DNA of 64,000 bases from Pseudomonas wadenswilerensis (lineage in GTDB: Bacteria; Pseudomonadota; Gammaproteobacteria; Pseudomonadales; Pseudomonadaceae): positions 1 to 64,000 of the forward strand of contig NZ_UIDD01000002.1 in the NCBI RefSeq assembly GCF_900497695.1, read 5' to 3'. This document shows, one piece after another, positions 11,224 through 21,593 of this stretch. The position numbers were made by a program, and so were the translations under genes. Positions within the stretch are counted from its first letter, which is position 1; each line of letters starts with the position of its first letter. The notes under the pieces were generated by a model, which was not told where the DNA came from, did no database searches, and saw only the letters and a program-made list of their open reading frames with translations.

Positions 11224-11310
11224 ACGTGACCTTGCCAGGCGCTGCGCGGGGTGCGGAGCTTGAGTATAGGAAAACACTGGCGGTCATTTTAGGGGGTGGG
11301 GGTTACGTAA

Positions 11311-11373
11311 TTAAGATGCAGAGTGTCGTCGTTTGGTCATGTTTTTGGTCGATATGACGTATCTGTAATTCAT
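11311..11373 (-). CDS. Putative 20-residue upstream ORF before davB
   Basis: On the minus strand AAGGAG is followed after five bases by ATG and 20 codons ending in TAA. The peptide reads MNYRYVISTKNMTKRRHSAS, with two Lys and three Arg. It ends 87 bp before davB. The ribosome binding site is as good as any nearby, but the ORF could be chance. A role as leader peptide or small protein is only an inference. Confidence 0.3.
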   Translation of the reverse strand: MNYRYVISTKNMTKRRHSAS

Positions 11374-11386
11374 ATTGACTCCTTCA

Positions 11387-11436
11387 GGAGGGGGCTTGCC
11401 CCGCGATCAACCCTCATCGCGGGGCAAGCCCGCTCC
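11387..11436. repeat. REP inverted repeat between the lrp-type gene and davB
   Basis: GGGCTTGCCCCGCGAT and its complement ATCGCGGGGCAAGCCC face each other across an eight-base loop, followed by GCTCCT. This is the same REP class seen at the IS110 element and after the transporter operon. It directly follows the regulator gene and could act as its 3' end. Confidence 0.8.
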
Positions 11437-11452
11437 TACACATAATGTGGCT

Positions 11453-11914
11453 TTAAACCGGCTGCCCGCGATCTACCTTGCTGCTGAGGATAATCGAGGT
11501 GGTGGTCTTCTCCACCCCATCAACGCTGCCGATCTGATCGAGCAACTGGTCCAGTTGCTCGGGCGAATCACTGCGCAGCCAGGCGACGTAATCGAATTCG
11601 CCGCTGACCGCGCACAATTGCTGCACCTGGCCCATGGCGCTCAGGCGCCGCACCACGTCCTTGCCCGAGCGCGGTTGCACCTTGATCCCCACATAGGCCT
11701 GCAAGCCGCCATCGATCAGCCGCTGACCCAGGCGCACGCCGTAGCCGCTGATGACTTTGGTCTTTTCCAGGCGGGCCAGGCGCGAAGTCACCGTGGTGCG
11801 CGCGATACCCAGTTGCCGGGCGAGCGTGGCGACGCTTTCACGGGCGTTGATCTGCAGCAGCGAGATCAGCTGGCGATCGATTTCGTCGAGGGCGACGGGG
11901 CGGCTGTCAGGCAT
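11453..11914 (-). CDS. AsnC/Lrp-family transcriptional regulator of davBA
   Basis: The 153-residue protein has an N-terminal helix-turn-helix (LDEIDRQLISLLQINARES to TTVTSRLARLEKTKVISGYG) and a C-terminal ligand-binding RAM domain (about residues 70-145). This is the standard Lrp layout at normal length. It lies upstream of davB on the same strand, separated by 229 bp holding a REP and a short ORF. By position it probably senses lysine or a catabolite and controls davBA; that is inference. The start at 11914 (ATG, GAGAG upstream) gives MPDSRPVALDEID, matching the family better than the longer frame. Confidence 0.9.
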   Translation of the reverse strand: MPDSRPVALDEIDRQLISLLQINARESVATLARQLGIARTTVTSRLARLEKTKVISGYGVRLGQRLIDGGLQAYVGIKVQPRSGKDVVRRLSAMGQVQQLCAVSGEFDYVAWLRSDSPEQLDQLLDQIGSVDGVEKTTTSIILSSKVDRGQPV

Positions 11915-12006
11915 GGGCACTCTCTGGCGAGAGCCGCTTTTCACGGCTCATGGAATAAGCGCGATAGCCTATCCATTGCCCTCACCCTTGAGCAAGGCGT
12001 CTGTGC

Positions 12007-12825
12007 TCAGCGCGACTTGAAGCAGTGCTCGGCCTGGGGAAAGCTGCCGTCGCGCACTTCCCGGGCATAGGCTGCCAGGGCTTGGGCAATCTGTGGCTGC
12101 AGGTCGGCGAAGCGTTTGACGAAGCGTGGCTGGTATTCACCGAACAAGCCCAGTAAATCCTCGGTGACCAGAACCTGGCCGTCACAGGCAGGTGAAGCGC
12201 CAATGCCAATGGTGGGGATTGCCAACTCCTCGCTCAGGCGACGGGCCAGGGGTTCGGCGATGCCTTCCAGTACCACCGAGAAAGCCCCGGCTGCCTGCAT
12301 GGCGAGGGCGTCCTGGCGTACTTTGGCAGCACTCTGGTCATCCCGGCCCTGGGCCTTGAATCCGCCGAGGCTGTTGACCTGCTGCGGCATCAGTCCGACA
12401 TGGGCCATTACCGGAATCCCACGGCGAGTGAGGAAGGCGACGGTCTCGGCCAGCTCTTCGCCGCCTTCAAGCTTGATGCCCTGGGCACCGGTTTCGCGCA
12501 GCAGTCGCGCACTAGTGAGGAAGGCTTGCTCGGGCGAGGCCTGATAACTGCCGAACGGCAGGTCGATGACCACGCAGGCGCGTTGCGACCCGCGCATCAC
12601 CGCCTGGCCGTGGGCAATCATCATTTCCAGGGTGACCCCGAGGGTGCTGGGCATGCCATACAGGACCATGCCGACCGAGTCACCGACAATGATCACATCG
12701 GCCTCGGCATCCACCCAGCGCGCCATCGGCATGCTGTACGCAGTCAGAACTACCAGATTGCCAGCGCCTTTGCGCTGCTGGATGGCGGGCACGCTCAAAC
12801 GGTTTTCACGCACATGGCTGCTCAT
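12007..12825 (-). CDS. panB: 3-methyl-2-oxobutanoate hydroxymethyltransferase (PanB-type)
   Basis: The 272-residue protein is a ketopantoate hydroxymethyltransferase, which transfers a hydroxymethyl group from methylenetetrahydrofolate to 2-oxoisovalerate, the first committed step to pantothenate. Family signatures are visible: [11 protein letters not shown], metal-binding [29 protein letters not shown], the catalytic Glu in [12 protein letters not shown], and [18 protein letters not shown]. No panC follows, unlike the usual panBC pair of pseudomonads, so this may be a second copy; that needs the rest of the genome. It has a strong ribosome binding site (TAGGAGAG) and is divergent from an AraC regulator 85 bp away. 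Confidence 0.85.
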   Translation of the reverse strand: MSSHVRENRLSVPAIQQRKGAGNLVVLTAYSMPMARWVDAEADVIIVGDSVGMVLYGMPSTLGVTLEMMIAHGQAVMRGSQRACVVIDLPFGSYQASPEQAFLTSARLLRETGAQGIKLEGGEELAETVAFLTRRGIPVMAHVGLMPQQVNSLGGFKAQGRDDQSAAKVRQDALAMQAAGAFSVVLEGIAEPLARRLSEELAIPTIGIGASPACDGQVLVTEDLLGLFGEYQPRFVKRFADLQPQIAQALAAYAREVRDGSFPQAEHCFKSR

Positions 12826-12910
12826 CGGTCTCTCCTAGGGGTTGTTCAACTAAGCCGGGCGCAGGCTACCATCGGCCTTTGTCGGCTCACTTGAGCAAAG
12901 GAGACAGGCA

Positions 12911-13768
12911 ATGCCGCCAATGAGACAAACCAGTGAAGTACCGTCGCTGCCGGACTTTCAGCAGCTGCCGGAACCGGTCTACCGGCGCATGTTTGCCATT
13001 CCGGCGGGCCATCGGGTGCAGATGCACAGCCACCCCTGGGTGCAGTTCACCTATGCCAGCGTCGGGATCATGGAGGTTTTGACCGAGCAGCACAGTTACC
13101 TGCTGCCGCCTCAATGCGCGTTGTGGATACCGGCGGGTGTCGAGCACACCGCCTATAGCGATCAGACCATCGAGTTTCGCGGGCTTTATCTGGACGAATC
13201 GCTGCTTAACGGTTACCAGCGGCCTTGTGGAGTGCTGCAGGTGACACCACTGGTGCGCGAGTTGATCGACAAGGCCAGCCGATTTGCGCCGAATTATCCG
13301 GCGCAAGGTGCCCAGGCGCGGCTGCTGCAGGTGCTGGTCGATGAACTGCGGGAGTTGCCTGAAGCGCCCTTTGGCCTGCCATTGCCCAGTGATCCGCGCT
13401 TGCGACGCATCACCGAAGCATTGCAGGCCAACCCAGGCGATAACCGTAGTATTGAAGACTGGGCGCAGCAGGTTGGGGCTTCGCGGCGCACACTTGTGCG
13501 GCTATTTCAGGCGCAGACACAGTTGTCGTTCAGAGAGTGGCGCCAACGGCTGCGCCTGCTCGCGGCCTTGCCCTTGTTGGCGCAAGGCATGAGTGTCACG
13601 GCGCTGGCCAACGAGTTGGGGTATGACTCGGTGTCGGCGTTTATTGCGCTGTTTCAGCGACATTATGGTGTCACTCCAGGCCTGTATGGCACGCGGTTTT
13701 GTGCCCGGACTCCGGGTGACAATCAGCCCTCACGAACCATCGCGGTCACTTCTTCAAGGGTTTTGTAG
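12911..13768 (+). CDS. AraC-family transcriptional regulator
   Basis: The 285-residue protein has an N-terminal cupin-like sensor domain (HSHPWVQFTYASVGIMEV and WIPAGVEHTAYSD) and a C-terminal AraC DNA-binding domain with two helix-turn-helix motifs (SIEDWAQQVGASRRTLVRLFQAQT; MSVTALANELGYDSVSAFIALFQRHYGVTP). AAAGGAG precedes the ATG. Its gene is divergent from panB and may regulate it, itself, or both. The 3' end overlaps the opposite-strand glycan gene by about 46 bp, a tail-to-tail overlap. The inducer cannot be told from sequence. Confidence 0.9.
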   Translation: MPPMRQTSEVPSLPDFQQLPEPVYRRMFAIPAGHRVQMHSHPWVQFTYASVGIMEVLTEQHSYLLPPQCALWIPAGVEHTAYSDQTIEFRGLYLDESLLNGYQRPCGVLQVTPLVRELIDKASRFAPNYPAQGAQARLLQVLVDELRELPEAPFGLPLPSDPRLRRITEALQANPGDNRSIEDWAQQVGASRRTLVRLFQAQTQLSFREWRQRLRLLAALPLLAQGMSVTALANELGYDSVSAFIALFQRHYGVTPGLYGTRFCARTPGDNQPSRTIAVTSSRVL

Positions 13769-14520
13769 GGAATGACGCTGTGCGGTAAGCGGGAAAATTC
13801 GGAAAGATTGTAGACCGCGAAGGTGTCGTCCACCACCGAGTTGGCGACAAGTTGGAATGACGGCAGGATGCGAGACTCGTAGTGCTGGTCCAGCCCGCAG
13901 GGGGATACCGCCATATCATTGCGTTCGTAGAATCTTCCCAGGTCCTGGTTAAGGTCAACGCCTACCAGAAACACCTTGGTGAAACCGACGTGATAGGCGA
14001 TTTGCAAGGCCAGGTAGGCCACCGTGCGTGCATCAAAGAAGCCACGCTGCAGATTTTTGCTGAACCCGAGCAGCTTTTGTCCCCAGCCTGGGAAGGTGTG
14101 GTTACGGACAAGTTCCTGGTCCTTTCGCCGCAGAATGTCGATGAAACTCGGTTTAGGGGCTTTGTGCAAAAGGTACAGCTCGCCGTCCGTCCGGATCGAC
14201 AAGGACCGAACGTGCTCTTCCCAAAGAGCAACGCGGTCACTGCGATGTAACGCTTCAGCAAACAGCTGTGGTTGCTGGTTGGAGAAGTCCCTGTCTGTAC
14301 AGGCGTAGAAGAAGGGCCTGACCGGTGTGTCGAGAAACATCGAGATTGCCCCATTCATTGTGATCATGGGGATGTCATGGAAGGTTTGAAAGGGGAAATC
14401 CTTTGCCGAACCGCCCGATGCAATGATGAATACCGAACCGGATTGTATGTTCTGGCAATCTGCAAAATCGTGGATATTGCAGCGCTCGCCAAGAAGTGAT
14501 CTTGCTGCAGAGGCGCCCAT
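13723..14520 (-). CDS. Probable surface-polysaccharide biosynthesis protein (DUF115/MptE-like)
   Basis: This 265-residue protein is not a family I can name with certainty. It starts with a Rossmann-like segment, FIIASGGSAKDFPF, followed by IPMITMNGAISMF and RPFFYACTDRDF. That pattern resembles the DUF115/MptE-like group and some glycan enzymes annotated as lipopolysaccharide core proteins. A second core segment, LALQIAYHVGFTKVFLVGVDLN, resembles the GxD motif of that fold. I place the start at the ATG 14520 with AAGGA upstream, not the TTG at 14547. A good sigma-70 promoter lies upstream (14585-14613). It faces a GT25 gene, supporting a role in lipopolysaccharide or other surface sugars. Base composition looks lower in GC than its neighbours. 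Confidence 0.6.
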   Translation of the reverse strand: MGASAARSLLGERCNIHDFADCQNIQSGSVFIIASGGSAKDFPFQTFHDIPMITMNGAISMFLDTPVRPFFYACTDRDFSNQQPQLFAEALHRSDRVALWEEHVRSLSIRTDGELYLLHKAPKPSFIDILRRKDQELVRNHTFPGWGQKLLGFSKNLQRGFFDARTVAYLALQIAYHVGFTKVFLVGVDLNQDLGRFYERNDMAVSPCGLDQHYESRILPSFQLVANSVVDDTFAVYNLSEFSRLPHSVIPYKTLEEVTAMVREG

Positions 14521-14584
14521 GTGCCAATTCCTTGTGCATATAGACAATCACCACAGTGGTAGTGACTGGGTAAAGGCCATACAA

Positions 14585-14613
14585 AGTATAGGTGTTGTTT
14601 GTCAGTTTGTTAA
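14585..14613 (-). promoter_or_regulatory. Sigma-70-type promoter for the 13723-14520 gene
   Basis: On the minus strand TTAACA (14613-14608) and TATACT (14590-14585) are separated by exactly 17 bp; each matches the consensus in five of six positions. Transcription would start near 14578, leaving a leader of about 58 bases before the ATG at 14520. Confidence 0.65.
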
Positions 14614-14783
14614 AAACTGTTAACGATTGTGACCAGTCTCCCAAGGTTCAGTTCCAGCAGCAGGATGCCGGCTTGAGGAATGGATATAGGTAGTGGCTTT
14701 GTAATGGCAGCTAGGGCGGATTAAACTCGTCGGCTTTTATATGCAGCCCTTCGGGAGAACCGGTTGCAGCTCGAGGGAACGGT

Positions 14784-15440
14784 GTGGTGAGCAAGATCAA
14801 GTTCGACGTAGATGCGGTGTATTGCATCTCTATCAAAGAGCGTAATGACCGCCGCGAGTTGTTCAGGCGAACGGTGGGTGGACAGATTCATAACCAGGTG
14901 ATTTTTCACGTGGTCGAGCGCAGTGATGATCCTGTCCGGGGCTGTTACGAATCTCATCAAGCCTTGGCCAGGCAGGCCTTGGATGAAGGTTTGCAACGGA
15001 TTCTGGTCTTCGAGGATGACGTCAAGGCGTATGAGCTCAAAGCAACCCCGGTTCGTTGGGTCAACCGCTTTATCCGAACCCGTTCATTCGAAGTCTTGCA
15101 CCTGGGTTACAGCATGGGCCGGACTTGGCTAACCTGGTTCCCCTATATTGCCCGCGGCCGTGTGGTGGCCTTGCACGCCTACGTCCTGTCGCCTGAGGGC
15201 TGCCGGATTCTGGCCGAAACGCCTTATGACGGCACGCCAGTGGATGTGCTGTTTAAGCAACGGATCAAACAGCATTGTGTGTTCCCGATGCTGTTCCGTC
15301 AGCACGCGGCATCAGCGACGGGTAGCGACATCGAAGCGCAGGTCAGGAATGAGGATGATTTCTGGCAGCGTAATTGGGACAAGCATCGCATTTCGCCGCT
15401 GAAGAATTTCTGGCGCACGCTGTTTCGGGTGCGTTTCTGA
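14784..15440 (+). CDS. Glycosyltransferase family 25 (LPS biosynthesis)
   Basis: The 218-residue protein has the GT25 signatures. YCISIKERNDRRELF resembles the N-terminal sugar-nucleotide segment, GCYESHQALARQAL is the typical GCxxSH motif, and RILVFEDDVK carries the DxD-like EDD metal site. HAYVLSPEGCRIL and TPVDVLFK follow the usual order. Such enzymes add a hexose to lipopolysaccharide core or O-antigen at the inner membrane. The start is a GTG (a second GTG follows directly), preceded by GAGGGA. It is divergent from the other glycan gene across a 263-bp AT-richer spacer. Confidence 0.82.
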   Translation: MVSKIKFDVDAVYCISIKERNDRRELFRRTVGGQIHNQVIFHVVERSDDPVRGCYESHQALARQALDEGLQRILVFEDDVKAYELKATPVRWVNRFIRTRSFEVLHLGYSMGRTWLTWFPYIARGRVVALHAYVLSPEGCRILAETPYDGTPVDVLFKQRIKQHCVFPMLFRQHAASATGSDIEAQVRNEDDFWQRNWDKHRISPLKNFWRTLFRVRF

Positions 15441-15511
15441 GGTAACGGACTAAAGTGGTGAAGGTAAGCGTGGCACGGATGCCACGGCACATTCATTGCT
15501 CAGGGTTCGAG

Positions 15512-15664
15512 ATGATTGGCAAAAAATGCTTTCGCGCACTTCAAGCACTGAAGGACGCTTTTCTGAGTGCGTTGGCCCTGTCCGGCTTCGTGCTGATACC
15601 GCTGGTGTGGGTGCCTTTGATCGTCGGTGACTGGCTGCAGGAGAAGCTCAAGCAGCGCAGGTGA
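15512..15664 (+). CDS. Small single-pass membrane protein (hypothetical)
   Basis: This 50-residue ORF begins MIGKKCFRALQALKDAF, has one strongly hydrophobic segment (about residues 18-39, LSALALSGFVLIPLVWVPLIV) and ends with a basic amphipathic tail EKLKQRR. AGGG lies six bases before the ATG; the frame is open from a GTG at 15455 but with a poorer ribosome site. It starts 71 bp after the GT25 stop and ends just before a terminator. The layout of basic ends around one membrane helix supports a real small protein, yet no family is recognised. Confidence 0.45.
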   Translation: MIGKKCFRALQALKDAFLSALALSGFVLIPLVWVPLIVGDWLQEKLKQRR

Positions 15665-15681
15665 TCCCTGTTATTGCAGGC

Positions 15682-15714
15682 AAAAAAAAAACCGCGCAAA
15701 GGCGCGGTTTTTTG
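15682..15714. terminator. Bidirectional intrinsic terminator
   Basis: AACCGCGC-AAAG-GCGCGGTT forms an 8-bp hairpin with an A-tract on its left and a T-tract on its right. It can therefore terminate both the plus-strand small ORF and the minus-strand tRNA. Confidence 0.88.
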
Positions 15715-15716
15715 TT

Positions 15717-15793
<77 letters not shown>

Positions 15794-15806
15794 CAGTGGA
15801 CGCGGA

Positions 15807-18800
15807 TTATAACGAGGGTTTCCAGGCTGTGCCATCCGAAAGATCTGAAAGAGCTATGCGAAGGAAAGTTGCGGCAAACTCCTCGGCCGGCAGCGGCAGG
15901 CTGACGATGTAGCCCTGGATCTGTTCGCAACCTTCGGCAGCGAGGAATTGTTGCTGGGCCTGGCTTTCCACCCCTTCGGCGATGATGGTCAGTTGCATGC
16001 TGCGGCCCAGGGCGATGATGGCGCGGGCAATCGCGGCATCGTGGGGGTCGTCGGGCAGGCCGCGGATGAACGACTGGTCGATCTTGAGGATGTCCAGCGG
16101 CAGGCGCTTGAGGTAGCTCAGTGACGAGTAACCGGTACCGAAGTCGTCGATCGCCAGTTGCACGCCCAGGTGCTTGAGCTGGTGGAGGATGGCCAGGGCT
16201 TCCTCGGCCTGGCTCATGATGAAGTTTTCGGTGATCTCCAGCTGCAGGTCGCCGGCCTTGAGCTGGTGGGTCTTGAGCAGCTGTTCGATACGTTTGACCA
16301 GGCTTGGTTGGCGCAGCTGGGCGCCGGCAAGATTGACCGATAGCGGCCCGAATGCCTGGTAGTTGTGCTTCCAGTCCTGCATTTGTCGGCAGGCCTGTTC
16401 CAGCACCCAGTCGCCCAGTTGCAGGATCATGCCGTTTTCTTCGGCCAGTGGGATGAAATGTTCCGGTGGTACGTCACCAAAGGTCGGGTGGGACCAGCGG
16501 ATCAGCGCTTCGGCGCCCACCAGGCTCTGGGTTTTCAGGCTGAACTTGGGTTGGTAGCACAGGCTCAGCTCATTGCGTTCGATGGCCCGGCGCAGTTCGT
16601 GCTCCAGGGCGACGCGTTCGCTGGCTTGGGCGGTGAGATCGCGGGTGTAGGACTCGACCCGGTTGCGGCCCTTGGCCTTGGAACGGTACATGGCGGCGTC
16701 GGCGTTGCGGATCAACGAGGCGACGTCGGTGCCGTCCTGTGGATAAAGGCTGGTGCCGATGCTGGCGCTGGTGAAGAACTCGTGTTCGCCAGCCTGGAAC
16801 GGTGCGCTGAAACAGGCCAGCAGCTTGTGTGCGATATGTTCGGCATCGCTGGGCTGGTGCAGGCCGGGCAGCAGGATGATGAACTCGTCCCCACCCAGGC
16901 GCGCCACGGTGTCGATATCACGCACCTGTTCCTTGAGCCGTTGAGCAATGCCTTTGAGCAGCAGGTCGCCGACCGGGTGGCCGAGGCTGTCGTTGATGTG
17001 CTTGAAACGATCCAGGTCGAGAAACAGTACTGCGCCCTGGCGCTTTGACGCCTGGGTGCAATTGAGCGCGGCCTGCAGGCGGCTTTCGAACAGGGTGCGG
17101 TTGGGCAGCCCGGTGAGCGGGTCGTGATGGGCCTGGTAATCGAGCTTGGCCTGGGCATGCTTGAGGCTGGAAATGTCAGCGAACACCGCAACAAAGTGGG
17201 TGATGACCCGCTCGGTGTTGCGCACGGCGCTGATGGTCAGCCAGCTGGGGTAGATCTCGCCATTCTTGCGCCGGTTATGGATTTCACCCTGCCAATGACC
17301 TTCGGCAGTCAATTGGTGCCACATGGCCACATAGAAGGCGCTGTCGTGCTGACCCGAAGCCAGCAGGCGAGGGGTCTGGCCCAGAGTCTCGAACTCGCTG
17401 TAACCGGTGATCTCGCTAAAGGCGCGGTTGACCGCGCTGATGCGCTGGTCGGTATCGGTGATCAATACCCCCTCGGCGGTGTTTTCGAACACCGTGGCGG
17501 CCAGTTGCAGTTTTTCCTGCATGAGGTGGCGCTCGGTGATGTCGCGGGCAATGGTCAGCATGCAATCGACACCGGCGATTGGCAGCGGTCGGGCGGAAAG
17601 CTCGCACAAGCGAATCTGGCCATCGCTGCGGCGGATATGGCAACTGAAGTCGCGCACGAAACCATCGCGCTGAAGCATCTCCAGCAAGCGGCGGCGCTCG
17701 TTGAGATCGACCCAGATGCCCAGGTCCAACGAAGTGTGGTCCAGCGACATTTGGGTGTCGTAACCGGTCAGGCGGCAGAAACCTTCGTTCACCTCGATCA
17801 GCAGCCCGTCGCTCTGGCGCGACAGCAGCAGGCCGTCGGGGGAGGCGTGGAAGGCTTTGGCGAACTTCTCTTCGGAGGTTTGCAACTGCTCCTGGGTTTC
17901 TTTCAGTTGGCTGATGTCGCGTACCGCGACCACCAGCGCCGGCGTGCTGTCGAGCTGAAAGGTTTCGGCGGAGGTCAGCCCGGTGAACACCTGGCCGTTG
18001 CTGCGGCGAAAGAGCATTTCCAGGTTGCGGATACTGCCTGCCTGCAAGCGCTTGAGCAGGTCAGGGCCGACGCCGTCGATGCCCCAGATACTCAGTTCGG
18101 TCGCGGTGCGGCCCAGAACCTGCGCCGGGCTTAGGCCGATCTGCTCTTCGAAGGCTTCGTTTACTTCCAGCAGGCAGCCATCGCTCAGGCGGGCGATGAC
18201 CAGGATGTCCGGGCATTGCTGGAACACCGAGGCGAACTTCTGTTCGGACAGGCGCAGGGCCTCTTCGGCGTTCTTGGTTTCGCTGATATCGATCATCAGC
18301 CCGCGCATCAACGGTTTATGCCCGTGTTCGATCAGGCTGACGATATCGCGTACCCACAGGCTGCGTCCGTCGGCGCGGATTACCCGGTAATCGAGGCTGT
18401 GATCGCGCCCAGCGGCGGTTTCGCTGTCGCAGAAGGCCTGGGCCCACAACGCGTCGTCGGGGTGAATGATGCTGCGCCAGAAGCCCGGGCGCAGCCACTG
18501 GCTCAAAGGGTAGCCGAGCAGGTCTTCGGCATGGGGCGAAACGTAGCTGTAGGTAAAGTCGTTTGCATCGGCTTCCCAGGCAATTGCCGAGAGGCTTTCG
18601 ACCAGGCCGCGGTAATGGTACTCGCTGCTGCGCAGCTCCTGTTCCAGGGCAATGCGCCGGGAGATTTCCGAACTCAGGCGCCGGTTCACGCGCATCACCG
18701 CGGCCAGAATCGCCACCATCAACAGCAAGGCGGGAAGACCGTAGATCAGCAGGTCGTACCACAGCGTGCGGTGATCGAGCACCTTGCCAACCCAGCGCTC

Positions 18801-19550
18801 CTGAATATTGCTGACCTCATTGGGGGTCATGTCGGCCATGACTTTGTCGAGGATTCCGACGAGGATTTTCTGCTCCCGGGGCACAGCCATGGCCAGCTGA
18901 TAGCGGTAAGGGGTTTCGCCACTCACGTACAGGCCCTCGAGCTTGAGCTGGCGCAGGCTCCAGATGCTCGAGGCGAGGTCACCAACCACTGCATCAACCT
19001 CGTCGGTGGCCAGGGCCTGCAGCGCCGAGCTGACGTTGGGCAGGGCCACCAGGTTGAGATCCGGGTGATGGGTGCGCAACAGCTCATGGGGCGCGTAGTT
19101 CTCCACCACGGCGATTTTCAGCCCGTACAGGTCCTTGATGGTGCGCGGTTGCGGCCCGCCGTCATGGGCGAGGATGACGATCGGGAAATCCAGGTACGGG
19201 CGGGTGAAGGCCAGGTAACTCTGGCGCTCGGGGGTCGACATGATGCCGGGCAGCAAGTCGAGTTTGTTCTTGCGTGCCTGCTCGAGTACAGCGGTCCAGC
19301 TGATCGGTTCGATCGGCTTGAACTGCACCCCCAGGCGTTCCTGGATTAAGGCAATGTAGTCGGCGGCCAATCCCTGGTAGCGACCGTCCTGGTCCCGGTA
19401 TTCGAAAGGTGGCCAGGATGCATCGACGCCCAGACGCAGCTGCGGATGCGCGCTGAGCCAGGCTTGTTCTTCTTCAGTCAGGGTCAGGGCGCCGGCCGTT
19501 GCACTCCAGATGAGCAGGAGAGCCAACAGAAGTGCCGGCATTGGGGGCAT
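15807..19550 (-). CDS. Sensor diguanylate cyclase/phosphodiesterase (SBP-TM-PAS4-GGDEF-EAL)
   Basis: This 1247-residue inner-membrane protein has a signal peptide (MPPMPALLLALLLIWSATAG), then a periplasmic solute-binding domain of the SBP_bac_3 type (about residues 20-245; RLGVDASWPPFEYRD). A transmembrane helix is near residue 273, followed by four PAS domains (HYRGLVES, KFASVFQQCPDIL, KFAKAFHASPDGL, VFENTAEGVL). The GGDEF domain (about 805-970) has an intact RLGGDEF site and the EAL domain (about 985-1235) keeps EALIRW and DDFGTGYSSLSYL. Both cyclic-di-GMP activities could therefore be present. The ligand may be an amino acid. I place the start at ATG 19550 with GAGG upstream. It stands alone between the tRNA and rpoD. 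Confidence 0.93.
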   Translation of the reverse strand: MPPMPALLLALLLIWSATAGALTLTEEEQAWLSAHPQLRLGVDASWPPFEYRDQDGRYQGLAADYIALIQERLGVQFKPIEPISWTAVLEQARKNKLDLLPGIMSTPERQSYLAFTRPYLDFPIVILAHDGGPQPRTIKDLYGLKIAVVENYAPHELLRTHHPDLNLVALPNVSSALQALATDEVDAVVGDLASSIWSLRQLKLEGLYVSGETPYRYQLAMAVPREQKILVGILDKVMADMTPNEVSNIQERWVGKVLDHRTLWYDLLIYGLPALLLMVAILAAVMRVNRRLSSEISRRIALEQELRSSEYHYRGLVESLSAIAWEADANDFTYSYVSPHAEDLLGYPLSQWLRPGFWRSIIHPDDALWAQAFCDSETAAGRDHSLDYRVIRADGRSLWVRDIVSLIEHGHKPLMRGLMIDISETKNAEEALRLSEQKFASVFQQCPDILVIARLSDGCLLEVNEAFEEQIGLSPAQVLGRTATELSIWGIDGVGPDLLKRLQAGSIRNLEMLFRRSNGQVFTGLTSAETFQLDSTPALVVAVRDISQLKETQEQLQTSEEKFAKAFHASPDGLLLSRQSDGLLIEVNEGFCRLTGYDTQMSLDHTSLDLGIWVDLNERRRLLEMLQRDGFVRDFSCHIRRSDGQIRLCELSARPLPIAGVDCMLTIARDITERHLMQEKLQLAATVFENTAEGVLITDTDQRISAVNRAFSEITGYSEFETLGQTPRLLASGQHDSAFYVAMWHQLTAEGHWQGEIHNRRKNGEIYPSWLTISAVRNTERVITHFVAVFADISSLKHAQAKLDYQAHHDPLTGLPNRTLFESRLQAALNCTQASKRQGAVLFLDLDRFKHINDSLGHPVGDLLLKGIAQRLKEQVRDIDTVARLGGDEFIILLPGLHQPSDAEHIAHKLLACFSAPFQAGEHEFFTSASIGTSLYPQDGTDVASLIRNADAAMYRSKAKGRNRVESYTRDLTAQASERVALEHELRRAIERNELSLCYQPKFSLKTQSLVGAEALIRWSHPTFGDVPPEHFIPLAEENGMILQLGDWVLEQACRQMQDWKHNYQAFGPLSVNLAGAQLRQPSLVKRIEQLLKTHQLKAGDLQLEITENFIMSQAEEALAILHQLKHLGVQLAIDDFGTGYSSLSYLKRLPLDILKIDQSFIRGLPDDPHDAAIARAIIALGRSMQLTIIAEGVESQAQQQFLAAEGCEQIQGYIVSLPLPAEEFAATFLRIALSDLSDGTAWKPSL

Positions 19551-19643
19551 AGCGGCCTCGTCACACAGGTGGATTGATTCGAGTGTAGACGGGCATTCAA
19601 GCGGCGGGGTAGTGGGCAAAGGCTTAAAAGCGCCGTTCGCCGG

Positions 19644-19674
19644 AAAAGAAAAACCCCGGCCTGGGCCGGGGTTT
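19644..19674 (-). terminator. Intrinsic terminator of rpoD
   Basis: On the minus strand AAACCCCGGCC-CA-GGCCGGGGTTT forms a GC-rich stem of about 11 bp followed by TTCTTTT, starting 5 bp after the rpoD stop codon. It closes the rpsU-dnaG-rpoD operon. Confidence 0.9.
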
Positions 19675-19678
19675 GTCA

Positions 19679-21526
<1,848 letters not shown>

Positions 21527-21593
21527 AACACCCTATCCACTGAAGGTCTTGGCGGGCAAAAAACAAGCCGAGGATTATACCCGAGCTAGGACC

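Noticed and set aside
9475..11229. 584-codon open frame on the plus strand over davB
   Set aside because: It is antisense to a conserved flavoenzyme and its amino acid content is what GC-rich shadow frames give.
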